From positions 248,001 through 312,000 of the forward strand of contig NZ_JAJSBI010000004.1 of the NCBI RefSeq assembly GCF_021261325.1: a stretch of DNA of 64,000 nucleotides, in the 5' to 3' direction. Positions 19,484 through 29,092 of the stretch are shown in pieces. Position 1 is the stretch's first letter. The number at the start of each line of letters is the position of its first letter. The position numbers and the translations under genes are program-made. Source of the DNA: Streptomyces guryensis. Lineage in GTDB: Bacteria; Actinomycetota; Actinomycetes; Streptomycetales; Streptomycetaceae. The notes under the pieces are model-generated. The model saw nothing but the letters and a program-made list of their open reading frames with translations, made no database searches and was not told the DNA's origin.

Positions 19484-21421
19484 TCAGAAGGTGACGGGCA
19501 GGTTCGCGGCCGGCGCACCCGTGGGCGGGACCTGGAGGGTCTTCAGTGCGAACTCCATCACCTCCTTGTAGATGGGTCCGCAGATCTGGCCGCCGAAGTA
19601 ACTCCCGCTGGTGGCGTTCTGGATGGCGCAGTAGACGGTGATGCGGGGGTTGTCCGCAGGTGCGAATCCGGCGAACGACGAGGTGTAGCCGCGGTACTGG
19701 CCGGTGGCCGGATCCACGCGGTTGGCCGTACCCGTCTTGCCCGCGACCCGGTAGCCGGGGATGCGCGCCTTGTTGCCGGTTCCCTCCCGGTCGTCGACGA
19801 CCGACTCCAGCATCTGGGCGAGGGTCTTCGCCGTCTTCGCGCTGACGACCCTGGTCTTCTTGGGCTTCGCGGTCGGGGTGAAGCGCCCGTCGGGCCCCTT
19901 CGTGCCGCGCACCAGGCTGGGCTCGATGCGTACGCCGCCGTTGGCGATGGTCGAGTAGATGGACGCCGCCTGCAGCGCGCTGACGGACAGGCCCTGGCCG
20001 AAAGGAATCGTGTACTGCTGCGACGTCGACCACTTCTCGGGGGGCGCGAGGATGCCCTTGGTCTCGCCGGGGAGGCCGAGTCCGGTGTAGCTGCCGATGC
20101 CGAACTTGCGCAGGTACGAGTAGAGGACCTTGTTGGCCTGCGCCTGCGTGCTGCCCAGCTGGCCGGTGGCCAGGATGGTGCCGATGTTGCTGGACTTGGC
20201 GAGCACGCCGTTGAGCGTGAGGTTCCAGGTGTCGTGGTCGATGTCGTCCTTGAAGAGCCGGTCGCCGCGGTGCAGCCGGTTCGGCACGACGACATGCGTC
20301 AGCGGGGTGGCGACGTTCTCCTGCAGTACGGCGGCCATCGACATGATCTTGGCGGTGGAGCCGGGCTCGTAGGCGTCCTCGACGGCCCAGTTGTGCAGGG
20401 CGTTCGGGTTCGCCTTGGAGAGGTCGTTGGGGTCGAAGCCGGGCGCGTTGGCCATCGCGAGGATCTCGCCGGTGCGGGTGTCCTGCACTATCACGTACCC
20501 GCGGTCCGCCCCGGACTTCCTCACCTGCTCGGTGATGGCGTTCTGCGCGGCCCACTGGATGTCGCGGTCGAGGGTGAGCTCGACGTCGCTGCCGGGCACG
20601 GCGGGGGTCTCGGTTGAGCCCGCGGTGGGCACCAGACGGCCGCCGGACTGGGCGTAACGGATCTTGCCGTCCTTGCCGGCGAGCTCTCTGTTCAGCTCCT
20701 GCTCGACGCCTCCGCCGCCCTTGCCCAGGTCGTTGACCCAGCCCAGTATCCCGGCGGCGAGGTCCCCGTTGGGATAGATCCGCTTGCTGCTGGGGTCGGC
20801 GAAGACGCCGGCGAGGACGTTGACCGTGGACTTGTCCTTCTCCCCCTTCGCCGTGAGCGCGCTCTTCAGGTCCTTGATCTGCTTCCAGACCTGCGGGGTC
20901 TGCCGACGAGCGAGCAGGACGTAGCGCAGCTTCTTGTTCTGGGGGCGGAGCTTGTGGAGGAGGGTGTCCTGCTCCATGCCGAGGATCGGCGCGAGGAGCG
21001 CGGCCGCCTGCTCGGGTCCGTTGCCGATCTTCAGCTGGTCGCGGGTGAACATGGTGGGGTCGGCCGTGAGGTCGTAGGCGTCCACGCTGGTCGCGAGGGC
21101 CACGCCGTTGCGGTCGAGGATGCCGCCGCGCTCGGCCGTCAGCACATGGCCGACGTATCGGTTCTGGTCGGCCTTGGCCGCGTACGCGCTGGCGTCGACG
21201 GCCTGCACCTGCAGCAGCCGTACGACGAAGGCGATCAGCACCAGGGTGAGGGCCAGGCTGACCATACGCAGCCGGGGGCGTGGGCTGCCCAGCCGCAGGG
21301 CGTTGGAGGCCCCTGGGCGGCCCGGCGCCGGGCGGCGCGCGCCGGGGCCCGGGCGCCGGGCGCCGGCGGCGGGGCGCGCGGGGCCGGGCACGCGGCGGCG
21401 CGGCGGTTCCCTGTCGGACAC
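19484..21421 (-). CDS. ftsI: FtsI (PBP3-type) septal transpeptidase
   Basis: Class B penicillin-binding protein cross-linking septal peptidoglycan. It has 645 residues: a Pro/Gly/Ala/Arg-rich cytoplasmic tail (about 1-45), one membrane helix (MVSLALTLVLIAFVVRLLQ), a PBP dimerisation domain, and the transpeptidase with the catalytic serine in EPGSTAKIM (S355, K358), SSN in LAKSSNIG, and KTGT at 562-565. The GTG at 21421 has AGGTGA 5 nt upstream. A GTG at 21430 overlapping the ftsL stop is less well supported. Confidence 0.95.
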   Translation of the reverse strand: MSDREPPRRRVPGPARPAAGARRPGPGARRPAPGRPGASNALRLGSPRPRLRMVSLALTLVLIAFVVRLLQVQAVDASAYAAKADQNRYVGHVLTAERGGILDRNGVALATSVDAYDLTADPTMFTRDQLKIGNGPEQAAALLAPILGMEQDTLLHKLRPQNKKLRYVLLARRQTPQVWKQIKDLKSALTAKGEKDKSTVNVLAGVFADPSSKRIYPNGDLAAGILGWVNDLGKGGGGVEQELNRELAGKDGKIRYAQSGGRLVPTAGSTETPAVPGSDVELTLDRDIQWAAQNAITEQVRKSGADRGYVIVQDTRTGEILAMANAPGFDPNDLSKANPNALHNWAVEDAYEPGSTAKIMSMAAVLQENVATPLTHVVVPNRLHRGDRLFKDDIDHDTWNLTLNGVLAKSSNIGTILATGQLGSTQAQANKVLYSYLRKFGIGSYTGLGLPGETKGILAPPEKWSTSQQYTIPFGQGLSVSALQAASIYSTIANGGVRIEPSLVRGTKGPDGRFTPTAKPKKTRVVSAKTAKTLAQMLESVVDDREGTGNKARIPGYRVAGKTGTANRVDPATGQYRGYTSSFAGFAPADNPRITVYCAIQNATSGSYFGGQICGPIYKEVMEFALKTLQVPPTGAPAANLPVTF

Positions 21422-21426
21422 TTCCG

Positions 21427-21930
21427 TCACCTGCCGGGGTTCGTGGTCGTCTGGGCGGGATCGGCTTCCGGGGCGGCGGGGGCCGCGGCGGGCGCCGGTG
21501 GGAGCAGGACGAGCGGCATCTGCACCGCGGACTGAGCGACGGCCCGGCTGACTGACTGCTCGCCGGCCACCGACGGGACGCCCTTGACGGTGCCGTTGGG
21601 ATTCAGGAACGCGGGGTCTCCGCCGGGCATCATGCCGAGCTCGCGGGCGCGCTGCTGGAGGGCCTCCGGAGCGGAGTAGGAGTCGATGTCCCGCTGGAGC
21701 CCCTGTTCCTCGTCGGTGAGGCTCTTGGTGTCCTTCTGGAGGTCGTCGAGCTTGAACGAGCCTTCGCTGAGCGCGGAGTTCAGCACCAGGAGGGCGATCA
21801 GGCCGCCGCCGAGGAGGAGCACGACGAGAAGGACGAACGGGGTACGGGCCGCCTGCGCCCGGCTCCCCGCTCCTGGGATGAGCCGTGCGAGACGGGCGGC
21901 CCGCCCCTTCAGTTCGGGTTTCCTGCTCAC
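21427..21930 (-). CDS. ftsL: FtsL-like divisome protein
   Basis: Small bitopic protein of 167 residues. A basic cytoplasmic N-terminus is followed by one membrane helix (about 30-52, FVLLVVLLLGGGLIALLVLN) and a periplasm-facing coiled coil with LQKDTKSLTDEEQGLQRDI. The tail is Pro/Ala-rich. Position between rsmH and ftsI, topology and coiled coil all identify FtsL; sequence conservation in this family is low. The GTG at 21930 has GGAGG 4 nt upstream and is preferred over an ATG at 21963. Confidence 0.85.
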   Translation of the reverse strand: MSRKPELKGRAARLARLIPGAGSRAQAARTPFVLLVVLLLGGGLIALLVLNSALSEGSFKLDDLQKDTKSLTDEEQGLQRDIDSYSAPEALQQRARELGMMPGGDPAFLNPNGTVKGVPSVAGEQSVSRAVAQSAVQMPLVLLPPAPAAAPAAPEADPAQTTTNPGR

Positions 21931-21988
21931 TCGGCCTCCAGTGACTCCGGTTCCCGGGCCCACTCACTCGCCAACTCGTTCACGCCCC

Positions 21989-22945
21989 TCATTCGATGGA
22001 CTCCCTGATGCGCTGGGCTCCGCGCAGCCGCGCCGGAGCCGCCCGCCGGTTCTCGGCGACCTCTTCCTCGGTGGGAAGTTCGGCACCGCGGGTGAGCAGC
22101 TTGAGCCGGGGCTGGTACTGCTCGGGGACGACCGGCAGCCCGGGGGGCGCGGTGGTGGCGGCGCCGGCCGCGAACACCTGCTTGACCAGGCGGTCCTCCA
22201 GCGAGTGGTACGACAGGACGGCGATCCGTCCGCCCACGTCGAGCGCCTGCACGGCGGCCGGGATCGCCCGCTCCAGGACGGAGAGCTCACCGTTGACCTC
22301 GATGCGCAGGGCCTGGAAGGTGCGCTTGGCCGGGTTGCCGCCGGTGCGCTTGGCGGCCTGCGGCAGCGCGTCCCGGATCAGCTCGACGAGCCGCGCGCTG
22401 TTGCTGAACGGCTCCTTCTCACGCTCCCGGACGACGGCGCCCACGATCCGCTTGGCCTGCTTCTCCTCGCCGTACGCGCGCAGGATCCGGACGAGTTCAC
22501 CGGCCGGGTAGGTGTTGAGGACCTCGGCGGCGCTGACACCGGTCGTCTGGTCCATGCGCATGTCCAGAGGGGCGTCCTGGGCGTAGGCGAAGCCGCGGTC
22601 GGCCTCGTCGAGCTGCATGGAGGAGACCCCGAGGTCGAACAGGACGCCCTGCACGCGCGCGATGCCGAGCCGGTCCAGTACGTCCGGGAGCTCGTCGTAG
22701 ACGGCGTGCACCAGGGTGGCCCGCTCACCGAAGGGCGCGAGCCGCTCGCCGGACAGCCGCAGCGCCTCCTTGTCGCGGTCCAGGGCGACCAGCCGGGCCT
22801 CGGGGAACTGCGTCAACAGGGCCTCGCTGTGGCCGCCGAGACCCAGGGTGCAGTCGACGACCACCGCTCCCGGCCGGTGCAGGGCAGGGGCCAACAGGTC
22901 CAGGCACCGCTGGAGCATCACCGGGACGTGTCGACTCTGGCTCAA
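21989..22945 (-). CDS. rsmH: 16S rRNA (cytosine1402-N4)-methyltransferase
   Basis: RsmH/MraW methylates C1402 of 16S rRNA using SAM. It has 318 residues. The N-terminal [16 protein letters not shown] motif [44 protein letters not shown] and the C-terminal [12 protein letters not shown] are standard. The start is a TTG at 22945 with GAGGG upstream, a rare start codon. It is the first gene of the cluster; mraZ, which precedes it in many bacteria, is absent. Confidence 0.95.
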   Translation of the reverse strand: MSQSRHVPVMLQRCLDLLAPALHRPGAVVVDCTLGLGGHSEALLTQFPEARLVALDRDKEALRLSGERLAPFGERATLVHAVYDELPDVLDRLGIARVQGVLFDLGVSSMQLDEADRGFAYAQDAPLDMRMDQTTGVSAAEVLNTYPAGELVRILRAYGEEKQAKRIVGAVVREREKEPFSNSARLVELIRDALPQAAKRTGGNPAKRTFQALRIEVNGELSVLERAIPAAVQALDVGGRIAVLSYHSLEDRLVKQVFAAGAATTAPPGLPVVPEQYQPRLKLLTRGAELPTEEEVAENRRAAPARLRGAQRIRESIE

Positions 22946-23304
22946 GGGGCCCTCTCAGATCCGGCGCGGGCCTACGCACCGCCGGGTCCCCGCCCGCTCG
23001 TGAAGGGGAGGCCTGCCGGCGCCAGGAGCGTCAGCCGACCGGGAGCGGGAGGAGGCCGAGCCGTACGTACGCGCCGCGCACGTGGGGAGACCGTCCGTGC
23101 GCGAGCCGGGGTCTCCGGGGATTTCCGTCCAGCAGGGAGAGCCTCGCCTCCCGCTTCGCGTCACTTTAGTCCACGGTGTCTCGCGGTCAATCAACTGGCC
23201 TGCGCGTCGCGCCCCGGCGTGAGTGTGAAGCGGCAAATCCGGGAAAATCACCCGTACGGCTTTACCTCCGCCACCCATGTGGGTTACCTCACAAGAGGAC
23301 TGTG
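22946..23304. promoter_or_regulatory. Divergent region between rsmH and carbonic anhydrase, with the main cluster promoter
   Basis: On the minus strand TTGACC (23190-23185), 16 nt, TAAAGT (23168-23163) is a good sigma-70-type promoter. Transcription would start near 23156, giving an rsmH leader of about 210 nt. The spacer contains GAGACACCG, that is a WhiA-type GACAC. No clear hairpin with a T-run or credible leader peptide was found. The plus-strand promoter for the carbonic anhydrase was not resolved. Confidence 0.65.
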
Positions 23305-23913
23305 ATGACGCTCTTCTCCCGCTCTCACACCGCGACCCAATCGTCTGTGACCAGTACCGTCACAGGTATGACGACTTCCGCATCCATTCCCACCGAGTCC
23401 GAGGGCGCCATACGCGGCGGCACCGTCACCGACCGCCTGGTCGAGGCGAACGGACGGTACGCCGCCGCGTTCACCGACCCCGGCATGGACGCCCGCCCCG
23501 TTCTGCACGTGGCGGTCGTGGCCTGCATGGACGCCCGCCTCGACCTGCACCAGGCACTCGGCCTGCAGCTCGGCGACTGCCACACCATCCGCAACGCCGG
23601 CGGTGTGGTCACCGACGACGTGATCCGCTCGCTCACCATCAGCCAGCGCAAGCTCGGTACCCGCAGCATCGTCCTCATCCACCACACGGGCTGCGGCATG
23701 GAGTCGATCACCGAGGACTTCCGCACCGAGCTGGAGGAGGAGGTCGGCCAGCGGCCCGCCTGGGCGGCGGAGGCCTTCGCGGATGTCGACCAGGACGTAC
23801 GGCAGTCCATGCAGCGGGTGCGCACCTCGCCGTTCCTGCAGCACACCGGCGACGTACGCGGCTTCGTCTTCGACGTGAAGACGGGTCTGCTGCGCGAGAT
23901 CGACCCCGCGTAA
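23305..23913 (+). CDS. Beta-class carbonic anhydrase
   Basis: Interconverts CO2 and bicarbonate. It has 202 residues. The zinc ligands are in VVACMDARLD (C74, with D76/R78) and HHTGC (H127, C130), and RNAGGVVTDDVIRSLTISQ and GFVFDVKTG match the short mycobacterial Rv1284 type. The ATG at 23305 has GAGGA 6 nt upstream, giving a 21-residue N-terminal extension before a second possible ATG at 23368, which has no clear ribosome binding site. It is divergent from the division cluster and ends before an isolated DnaA-box sequence. Confidence 0.92.
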   Translation: MTLFSRSHTATQSSVTSTVTGMTTSASIPTESEGAIRGGTVTDRLVEANGRYAAAFTDPGMDARPVLHVAVVACMDARLDLHQALGLQLGDCHTIRNAGGVVTDDVIRSLTISQRKLGTRSIVLIHHTGCGMESITEDFRTELEEEVGQRPAWAAEAFADVDQDVRQSMQRVRTSPFLQHTGDVRGFVFDVKTGLLREIDPA

Positions 23914-23995
23914 CGGCGTCCGGCCCTTCTCGTTTTTCGCAAATCCCTCGCACTCTGGAGCCCAAGCGTCACAAAACCCGACATACCGCAGCCGG

Positions 23996-24004
23996 TTGTC
24001 CACA
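23996..24004 (+). other. Single DnaA-box consensus sequence
   Basis: TTGTCCACA, the preferred Streptomyces DnaA box, sits in the 238-bp gap before the moxR operon. Only one exact box was seen, so this is not an origin; nothing else in the gap could be assigned. Confidence 0.4.
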
Positions 24005-24151
24005 GTCGAGTGACACGAAACGGTAACGGCAGCAAGAATGCGGGGTGTGGCGTCACGCGGGACCATTCACGCGTGGTGTCCGTGTTTCGGGGTGGGCCGG
24101 TCCGCATCGCAGAGCGACGGCCCGGAGAAAGAACGGGCCGAGGAGGGCCGG

Positions 24152-25192
24152 GTGACGACCTATGACGATCGAGCGAGCCTTACAGATCTGACTGCCACTG
24201 TGGAGCGGGTCCGCAGTTCGGTGGAAGGAGTGATCGAGGGCAAGCCCGAGGTCGTACGGCTTTCGCTGACCGTACTGCTCGCCGAGGGACATCTTCTGAT
24301 CGAGGATGTCCCCGGCGTGGGCAAGACCATGCTGGCCAAGGCGCTGGCCAAGTCCATCGACTGTTCGGTGCGACGTATTCAGTTCACCCCCGACCTGCTG
24401 CCCTCGGACATCACGGGTGTGTCCATCTGGGACCAGCAGCGCCGGGACTTCGAGTTCAAGCCGGGCGCGATCTTCGCGCAGATCGTGATCGGCGACGAGA
24501 TCAACCGCGCCTCGCCCAAGACGCAGTCCGCGCTCCTGGAGTCGATGGAGGAACGCCAGGTCACCATCGACGGGCAGACCTACGAGCTGCCCAGCCCGTT
24601 CATGGTGGTGGCCACGCAGAACCCGGTAGAGATGGAGGGCACCTACCCGCTGCCGGAGGCCCAGCGCGACCGCTTCATGGCCAGGGTCTCCATCGGCTAC
24701 CCCAGCGCGGACGCCGAGCTGCAGATGCTCGACATCCACGGCGGGGTGAATCCGCTCGACGACCTCCAGCCGGTGGCCCACGCGCACGACATCGTGAAGC
24801 TGGTCGAGGCCGTCCGCGGCGTGCACGTCGCCGAAACGGTACGGCGGTACGCGGTGGACCTGGTCTCCGCCACGCGCACCCACCCGGACCTCAGACTCGG
24901 CGCCTCCCCGCGCGCGACGCTGCACCTGCTGCGCGCGGCGAAGGCCTCCGCCGCCCTGAGCGGCCGGGAGTACGCCCTGCCGGACGACGTGCAGGCCCTT
25001 GCGGTCGCCGTCCTGGCCCACCGGCTGCTGCCCACCGCCCAGGCCCAGCTCAACCGCCGCACCTCGGAGCAGGTCGTGCAGGAGATCCTGCAGCGCACGG
25101 CGGTGCCCGCGGCGCCCCAGCAGCAGCCCGGCTTCGGCGGCCTCGGTCGCGGTACGCCCGCGTACCCCCAGCAGCCGCCGCGGAGGCTGTGA
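24152..25192 (+). CDS. MoxR-family AAA+ ATPase
   Basis: Chaperone-like AAA+ ATPase of 346 residues. The Walker A is IEDVPGVGKTMLAKAL, Walker B IGDEINRASPKTQSALLESMEE, and sensor 1 VVATQNPVEMEGTYPLPEAQRDRF, all MoxR signatures. The GTG at 24152 has GGAGGG 5 nt upstream; the upstream in-frame extension has no merit. It is followed by DUF58 and transglutaminase genes with overlapping stops and starts, the usual MoxR/DUF58/TgpA arrangement. MoxR proteins with DUF58 partners are thought to help assemble or activate surface or metal-cofactor proteins, but the actinobacterial target is unknown. Confidence 0.93.
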   Translation: MTTYDDRASLTDLTATVERVRSSVEGVIEGKPEVVRLSLTVLLAEGHLLIEDVPGVGKTMLAKALAKSIDCSVRRIQFTPDLLPSDITGVSIWDQQRRDFEFKPGAIFAQIVIGDEINRASPKTQSALLESMEERQVTIDGQTYELPSPFMVVATQNPVEMEGTYPLPEAQRDRFMARVSIGYPSADAELQMLDIHGGVNPLDDLQPVAHAHDIVKLVEAVRGVHVAETVRRYAVDLVSATRTHPDLRLGASPRATLHLLRAAKASAALSGREYALPDDVQALAVAVLAHRLLPTAQAQLNRRTSEQVVQEILQRTAVPAAPQQQPGFGGLGRGTPAYPQQPPRRL

Positions 25193-26565
25193 TGACCACC
25201 GGGGGGCCGGGCCGCCCGGACACAGGCCACAGCGAGAAGGGCGGCGTCCGTACCGCTCTGGCGGGCCTGACCACCCGCGGACGCTCCTTCCTGGCCGCCG
25301 GTATCGCGGCCGCCATCTGCGCCTACGTCCTGGGACAGAGCGACCTGCTGCGGGTCGGCCTGCTGCTCGCCGTGCTGCCTCTGATCTGCACGCTGTTCCT
25401 CTACCGCACGCGCTACCGGGTGGCCGGCAGCCGCCGGCTCACCCCCGCGCGCGTGCCCGCCGGCAGCGAGGCCCGCGTCCATCTGCGGATGGACAACGTC
25501 TCGCGGCTGCCCACGGGCCTGCTGATGCTCCAGGACCGGGTGCCCTACGTGCTCGGCCCGCGCCCCCGCTTCGTACTGGACCGGGTGGAGCCGGGGGGCC
25601 GCCGCGAGGTGTCCTACCGCGTCCGCTCCGACCTGCGCGGCCGCTATCCGCTGGGCCCGCTGCAACTGCGCCTGACCGACCCGTTCGGGATGTGCGAGCT
25701 GACCCGGTCCTTCTCGACGTACGACACCCTGACGGTCATCCCGCGCGTGGAGGCGCTGCCGCCTGTGCGGCTGGCCGGCGAGGCGAAGGGGTACGGCGAC
25801 GGGCGGCAGCGGTCGCTCGCCCTGGCCGGCGAGGACGACGTGATCCCGCGCGGCTACCGCTACGGCGACGACCTGCGCCGCGTCCACTGGCGCTCCACCG
25901 CCCGCTACGGCGAGCTGATGGTGCGCCGCGAGGAACAGCCCCAGCGCGCCCGCTGCACGGTGCTGCTGGACACCCGGGGCCTCGCCTTCCAGGGCGCGGG
26001 CCCCGACTCGGCCTTCGAGTGGGCGGTCTCGGGCGCGGCGTCCGTCCTGGTGCACATGCTCGAACGGGGCTTCTCCGTACGGCTGTTGACCGACACCGGC
26101 AACTCGGTTCCCGGCGAGGGCGCCGACGGGTTCGCCGGCGCCAGCCAGGAGACGGCGGACGCGGCCGGGCTGATGATGGACACCCTCGCGGTCGTCGACC
26201 ACTCCGACGGCGCGGGCCTGTCGAGGGCGTACGACGTGCTGCGCGGCGGGAACGAGGGACTGCTGGTGGCCTTCTTCGGCGACCTCGACGAGGAGCAGGC
26301 GGCGGTGGCCGCCAAGATGCGGCAGCGCAGCGGAGGCGCGGTCGCCTTCCTGCTGGACAGCAGCGCCTGGGTGCGGGAACCGAGCGATGTGCCCGGCCCG
26401 TTGGACAGGAGCGAGGAACGGCTGCGGATGCTGCGGGAGGCGGGCTGGACGGCCCTGAAGGTGCCGCGGGCCGCACCGCTCGCCGAGTTGTGGCGGCAGG
26501 CGGACCGCGATCGCACGGGTCTCGCCGCGACGAGCGGGACGAACGGTGGGGGGGCGGGCTCATGA
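25192..26565 (+). CDS. DUF58 membrane protein
   Basis: 457 residues with two N-terminal membrane helices (about 30-67: FLAAGIAAAICAYVL and VGLLLAVLPLICTLFL), a beta-rich outward segment, and the DUF58 signature YRYGDDLRRVHWRSTARYGELMVRRE around residue 225, followed by a von Willebrand A-like domain (TVLLDTRG as degenerate metal site). It pairs with MoxR. The ATG at 25192 shares its A with the moxR stop and lies 5 nt after GGAGG. Function not established. Confidence 0.9.
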   Translation: MTTGGPGRPDTGHSEKGGVRTALAGLTTRGRSFLAAGIAAAICAYVLGQSDLLRVGLLLAVLPLICTLFLYRTRYRVAGSRRLTPARVPAGSEARVHLRMDNVSRLPTGLLMLQDRVPYVLGPRPRFVLDRVEPGGRREVSYRVRSDLRGRYPLGPLQLRLTDPFGMCELTRSFSTYDTLTVIPRVEALPPVRLAGEAKGYGDGRQRSLALAGEDDVIPRGYRYGDDLRRVHWRSTARYGELMVRREEQPQRARCTVLLDTRGLAFQGAGPDSAFEWAVSGAASVLVHMLERGFSVRLLTDTGNSVPGEGADGFAGASQETADAAGLMMDTLAVVDHSDGAGLSRAYDVLRGGNEGLLVAFFGDLDEEQAAVAAKMRQRSGGAVAFLLDSSAWVREPSDVPGPLDRSEERLRMLREAGWTALKVPRAAPLAELWRQADRDRTGLAATSGTNGGGAGS

Positions 26566-29066
26566 GCGGGCGGGCACGACTGGCGCTGTGCGCCTGGGCG
26601 GCCACGCTGATGGCGTCCTGCGCCCTGCTGCCGCTGGTCTCGCCGTCCACCTGGATCATCCAGGTGGCGGCCATGCTCGCCGTGCAGACGGGCGTGGGCG
26701 CGGCGACCCGGCGGGTGCCGCTGGCCCGGCCTCTGACGGTGGCGGCGCAGGCGCTGGTCACGCTGATGATGCTGACCCTGGTCTTCGCACGGCAGCAGGC
26801 CCTCATGGGCATCGTCCCCGGCCCCGGCGCGTTCCGTCACTTCGCGGACCTGCTCCAGCAGGGCAGCGACGACATCGCGCGATATGCGATCCCGGCGCCC
26901 CTGGAATCGGCCGGCATCCGGTTGATGATCCTCGGCGGGGTCCTGGTGATCGGCCTCGCGGTGGACGCCCTCGCGGTGACCTTCCGCAGCGCGGCCCCGG
27001 CGGGGCTGCCGTTGCTGGCGCTGTACTCCGTGGCCGCGGGGCTGTCCGACGGCGGCACCGACTGGCTGTGGTTCCTGGTCGCGGCGGCCGGCTATCTGAT
27101 GCTGCTCCTGGCCGAGGGACGCGAGCGGCTCTCGCAGTGGGGCCGGGTCTTCGGCGGGGCGGCGCGCAACCCGGGCGGGGAGCTCGGCGCGGTGGCGCCG
27201 GTGCGTACCGGGCGCCGTATCGGAGCGGTCGCCCTGGGTGTCGCCCTGATGGTGCCGATCGCCCTGCCCGCGATGAACGGCGGCCTGCTGGACGCGGCCC
27301 GGACCGGCGTGGGCAACGGCAACGGAAGCGGTGGCACCATCTCGGCGGTGAACCCGCTGGTGTCACTGCGCGACAGTCTGAACGTGGACGAGGACCGCCA
27401 GGTCATGTCCCTGAAGACGAACAGCAACGACATCTCGAATCTGTATCTGCGGATCGTGTCCCTGGACGACTTCGACGGCAGCACCTGGAAGCCGTCCAAA
27501 CGGCACGTCACCGGTGTACCGGACAGTTTCCCGACCCCGGCCGGCCTCGGTGGGGACGTCAAGCGGGCGGAGATAGAGACCCGTATCTCGGCGGCCGACT
27601 GGTACGCCCAGGACTGGCTGCCGATGCCTTACCCGCCCAGCGGCGTGGACGTCGGCGGGAAATGGCGTTACGAACCGGTGGGCATGACGCTGGTGGGCGA
27701 CCACGGCGAGACCACCCGCGGGAAGACCTATCTGGTCAAGAGCCTCGATGTGCAGCCGACGGCGGAGCAGCTCGCCGACGCCCCTGAGCCGCCCGCGTCC
27801 CTGAAGCGCGACTACACCAAGCTGCCGGACTCGGTGCCCGCGGTGGTGGCCAGGACCGCCCGCAAGGTCACCGACGGCGCGACCAGCCACTACGAGCAGG
27901 CGGTCAAGCTCCAGGACTACTTCGCCCTGAGCGGCGGCTTCCAGTACAGCACCCAGGTGCAGGTCGGCACCGGCCCCCAGGCGATCGCCAAGTTCCTGAA
28001 GGACAAGCAGGGCTTCTGCGTCCACTTCTCCTTCGCGATGGCGGCGATGGCCCGCAGCCTGGGCATACCGGCCCGGGTCGCGGTGGGCTTCGCCCCGGGT
28101 ACTCCGCAGGCGGACGGCTCGGTGTCGGTGGGGCTGAAGGACGCGCACGCCTGGCCCGAGCTGTACTTCGAGGGCGTGGGCTGGACCCGGTTCGAGCCGA
28201 CGCCGAACCGGGGCGTGACCCCGTCGTACACACAGTCGGACACGCCGGACAGCAACCTTCCGCCCGTGCCGCAGTCCTCGCAGTCGGCCGGCTTGTCGGC
28301 GTCGGCGGCGCCGTCGGCGAGCACGAGCTGCTCGCCGCAGCAGAAGAGGCTCGATGCCTGTGCCGCCGCGCTCCCGCTGAACACGGCCACGCCGGGCGAC
28401 GACGGTCTTCCCTGGTACAAGATCGCCGGATGGTCCCTGCTGGGGCTCCTGGCGGTCGCCGTGCCGCTGCTGCCCATGCTGTGGCGGCTGCGGCGGCGCT
28501 CGGTGCGACTGGCCTCGGCCCAGCACACCGTCTCCGGCCCGGCGCTGAGCCGGGACGGCCGCAAGGCACGGGACGCGGACGCGGGGAGCACGGGCGACGT
28601 CGACGTGACGGCCCTGCCGGTCGAGGCGGATGCGCGGTACGCCGCGGAGGTCGCCGCGGGCCACGTCCTGGCCGTCTGGCGCGAACTCACCGACACGGCC
28701 TGGGACTACGGCATCGTGCCGGACGACGCGCTGACCCCGCGCAAGGCGGCCGCACGCATCGTGCGGCTCGGCCAACTGGATCCGGCGACCGCCGAATCGG
28801 TGCACCGGGTGGCGGGTGCGGTGGAGCAGGTGCTGTTCGCGCCTGAGCCGCAGGACGTGCCCGGACTGGCCGACGATGTGCGCAGGCTGCGGGCGGCACT
28901 GCGGTCCGGGGCCGGCTGGACCACCCGGGTGCGGGCGGTCGTGGCGCCCCGGTCGGCCATCCGCGCGGTGTGGGACCTCTCGGACCGCTGGACTGCCTTC
29001 AAGGCCCGCTGTGCCGACCGCTGGTCGACGCTGGTGCGACGCCCGTCCGGGCAGCAGAGCGGCTGA
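26562..29066 (+). CDS. TgpA-type membrane transglutaminase-like protein
   Basis: 834 residues. Five to six N-terminal membrane helices (about 1-230) are followed by an external region with a transglutaminase-like core: GFCVHFSFAMAAMARSLGIPAR holds the catalytic Cys486, KDAHAWPELYFEG gives His529, and GWTRFEPTPNRG supplies the acidic residue. Then come a Ser/Ala/Pro linker, another membrane helix (near 630), and a DUF4129-like cytoplasmic tail. The ATG at 26562 overlaps the DUF58 stop by 4 nt (ATGA). The family probably acts as a protease or transamidase at the membrane; no substrate is known. Confidence 0.9.
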   Translation: MSGRARLALCAWAATLMASCALLPLVSPSTWIIQVAAMLAVQTGVGAATRRVPLARPLTVAAQALVTLMMLTLVFARQQALMGIVPGPGAFRHFADLLQQGSDDIARYAIPAPLESAGIRLMILGGVLVIGLAVDALAVTFRSAAPAGLPLLALYSVAAGLSDGGTDWLWFLVAAAGYLMLLLAEGRERLSQWGRVFGGAARNPGGELGAVAPVRTGRRIGAVALGVALMVPIALPAMNGGLLDAARTGVGNGNGSGGTISAVNPLVSLRDSLNVDEDRQVMSLKTNSNDISNLYLRIVSLDDFDGSTWKPSKRHVTGVPDSFPTPAGLGGDVKRAEIETRISAADWYAQDWLPMPYPPSGVDVGGKWRYEPVGMTLVGDHGETTRGKTYLVKSLDVQPTAEQLADAPEPPASLKRDYTKLPDSVPAVVARTARKVTDGATSHYEQAVKLQDYFALSGGFQYSTQVQVGTGPQAIAKFLKDKQGFCVHFSFAMAAMARSLGIPARVAVGFAPGTPQADGSVSVGLKDAHAWPELYFEGVGWTRFEPTPNRGVTPSYTQSDTPDSNLPPVPQSSQSAGLSASAAPSASTSCSPQQKRLDACAAALPLNTATPGDDGLPWYKIAGWSLLGLLAVAVPLLPMLWRLRRRSVRLASAQHTVSGPALSRDGRKARDADAGSTGDVDVTALPVEADARYAAEVAAGHVLAVWRELTDTAWDYGIVPDDALTPRKAAARIVRLGQLDPATAESVHRVAGAVEQVLFAPEPQDVPGLADDVRRLRAALRSGAGWTTRVRAVVAPRSAIRAVWDLSDRWTAFKARCADRWSTLVRRPSGQQSG

Positions 29067-29092
29067 CGGCACCGCCCCTCTTCCGGGCATAC

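Noticed and set aside
17748..20555. 935-codon version of MurE
   Set aside because: The first 365 codons are out-of-frame ftsI; the real N-terminus has its own ribosome binding site near 19457.
22955..23278. Upstream peptide in the rsmH leader
   Set aside because: The frame begins before the predicted promoter and has no ribosome binding site.
24999..29066. 1355-codon version of the transglutaminase gene
   Set aside because: The first 520 codons read DUF58 in the wrong frame; the ATG at 26562 overlaps the DUF58 stop as expected.
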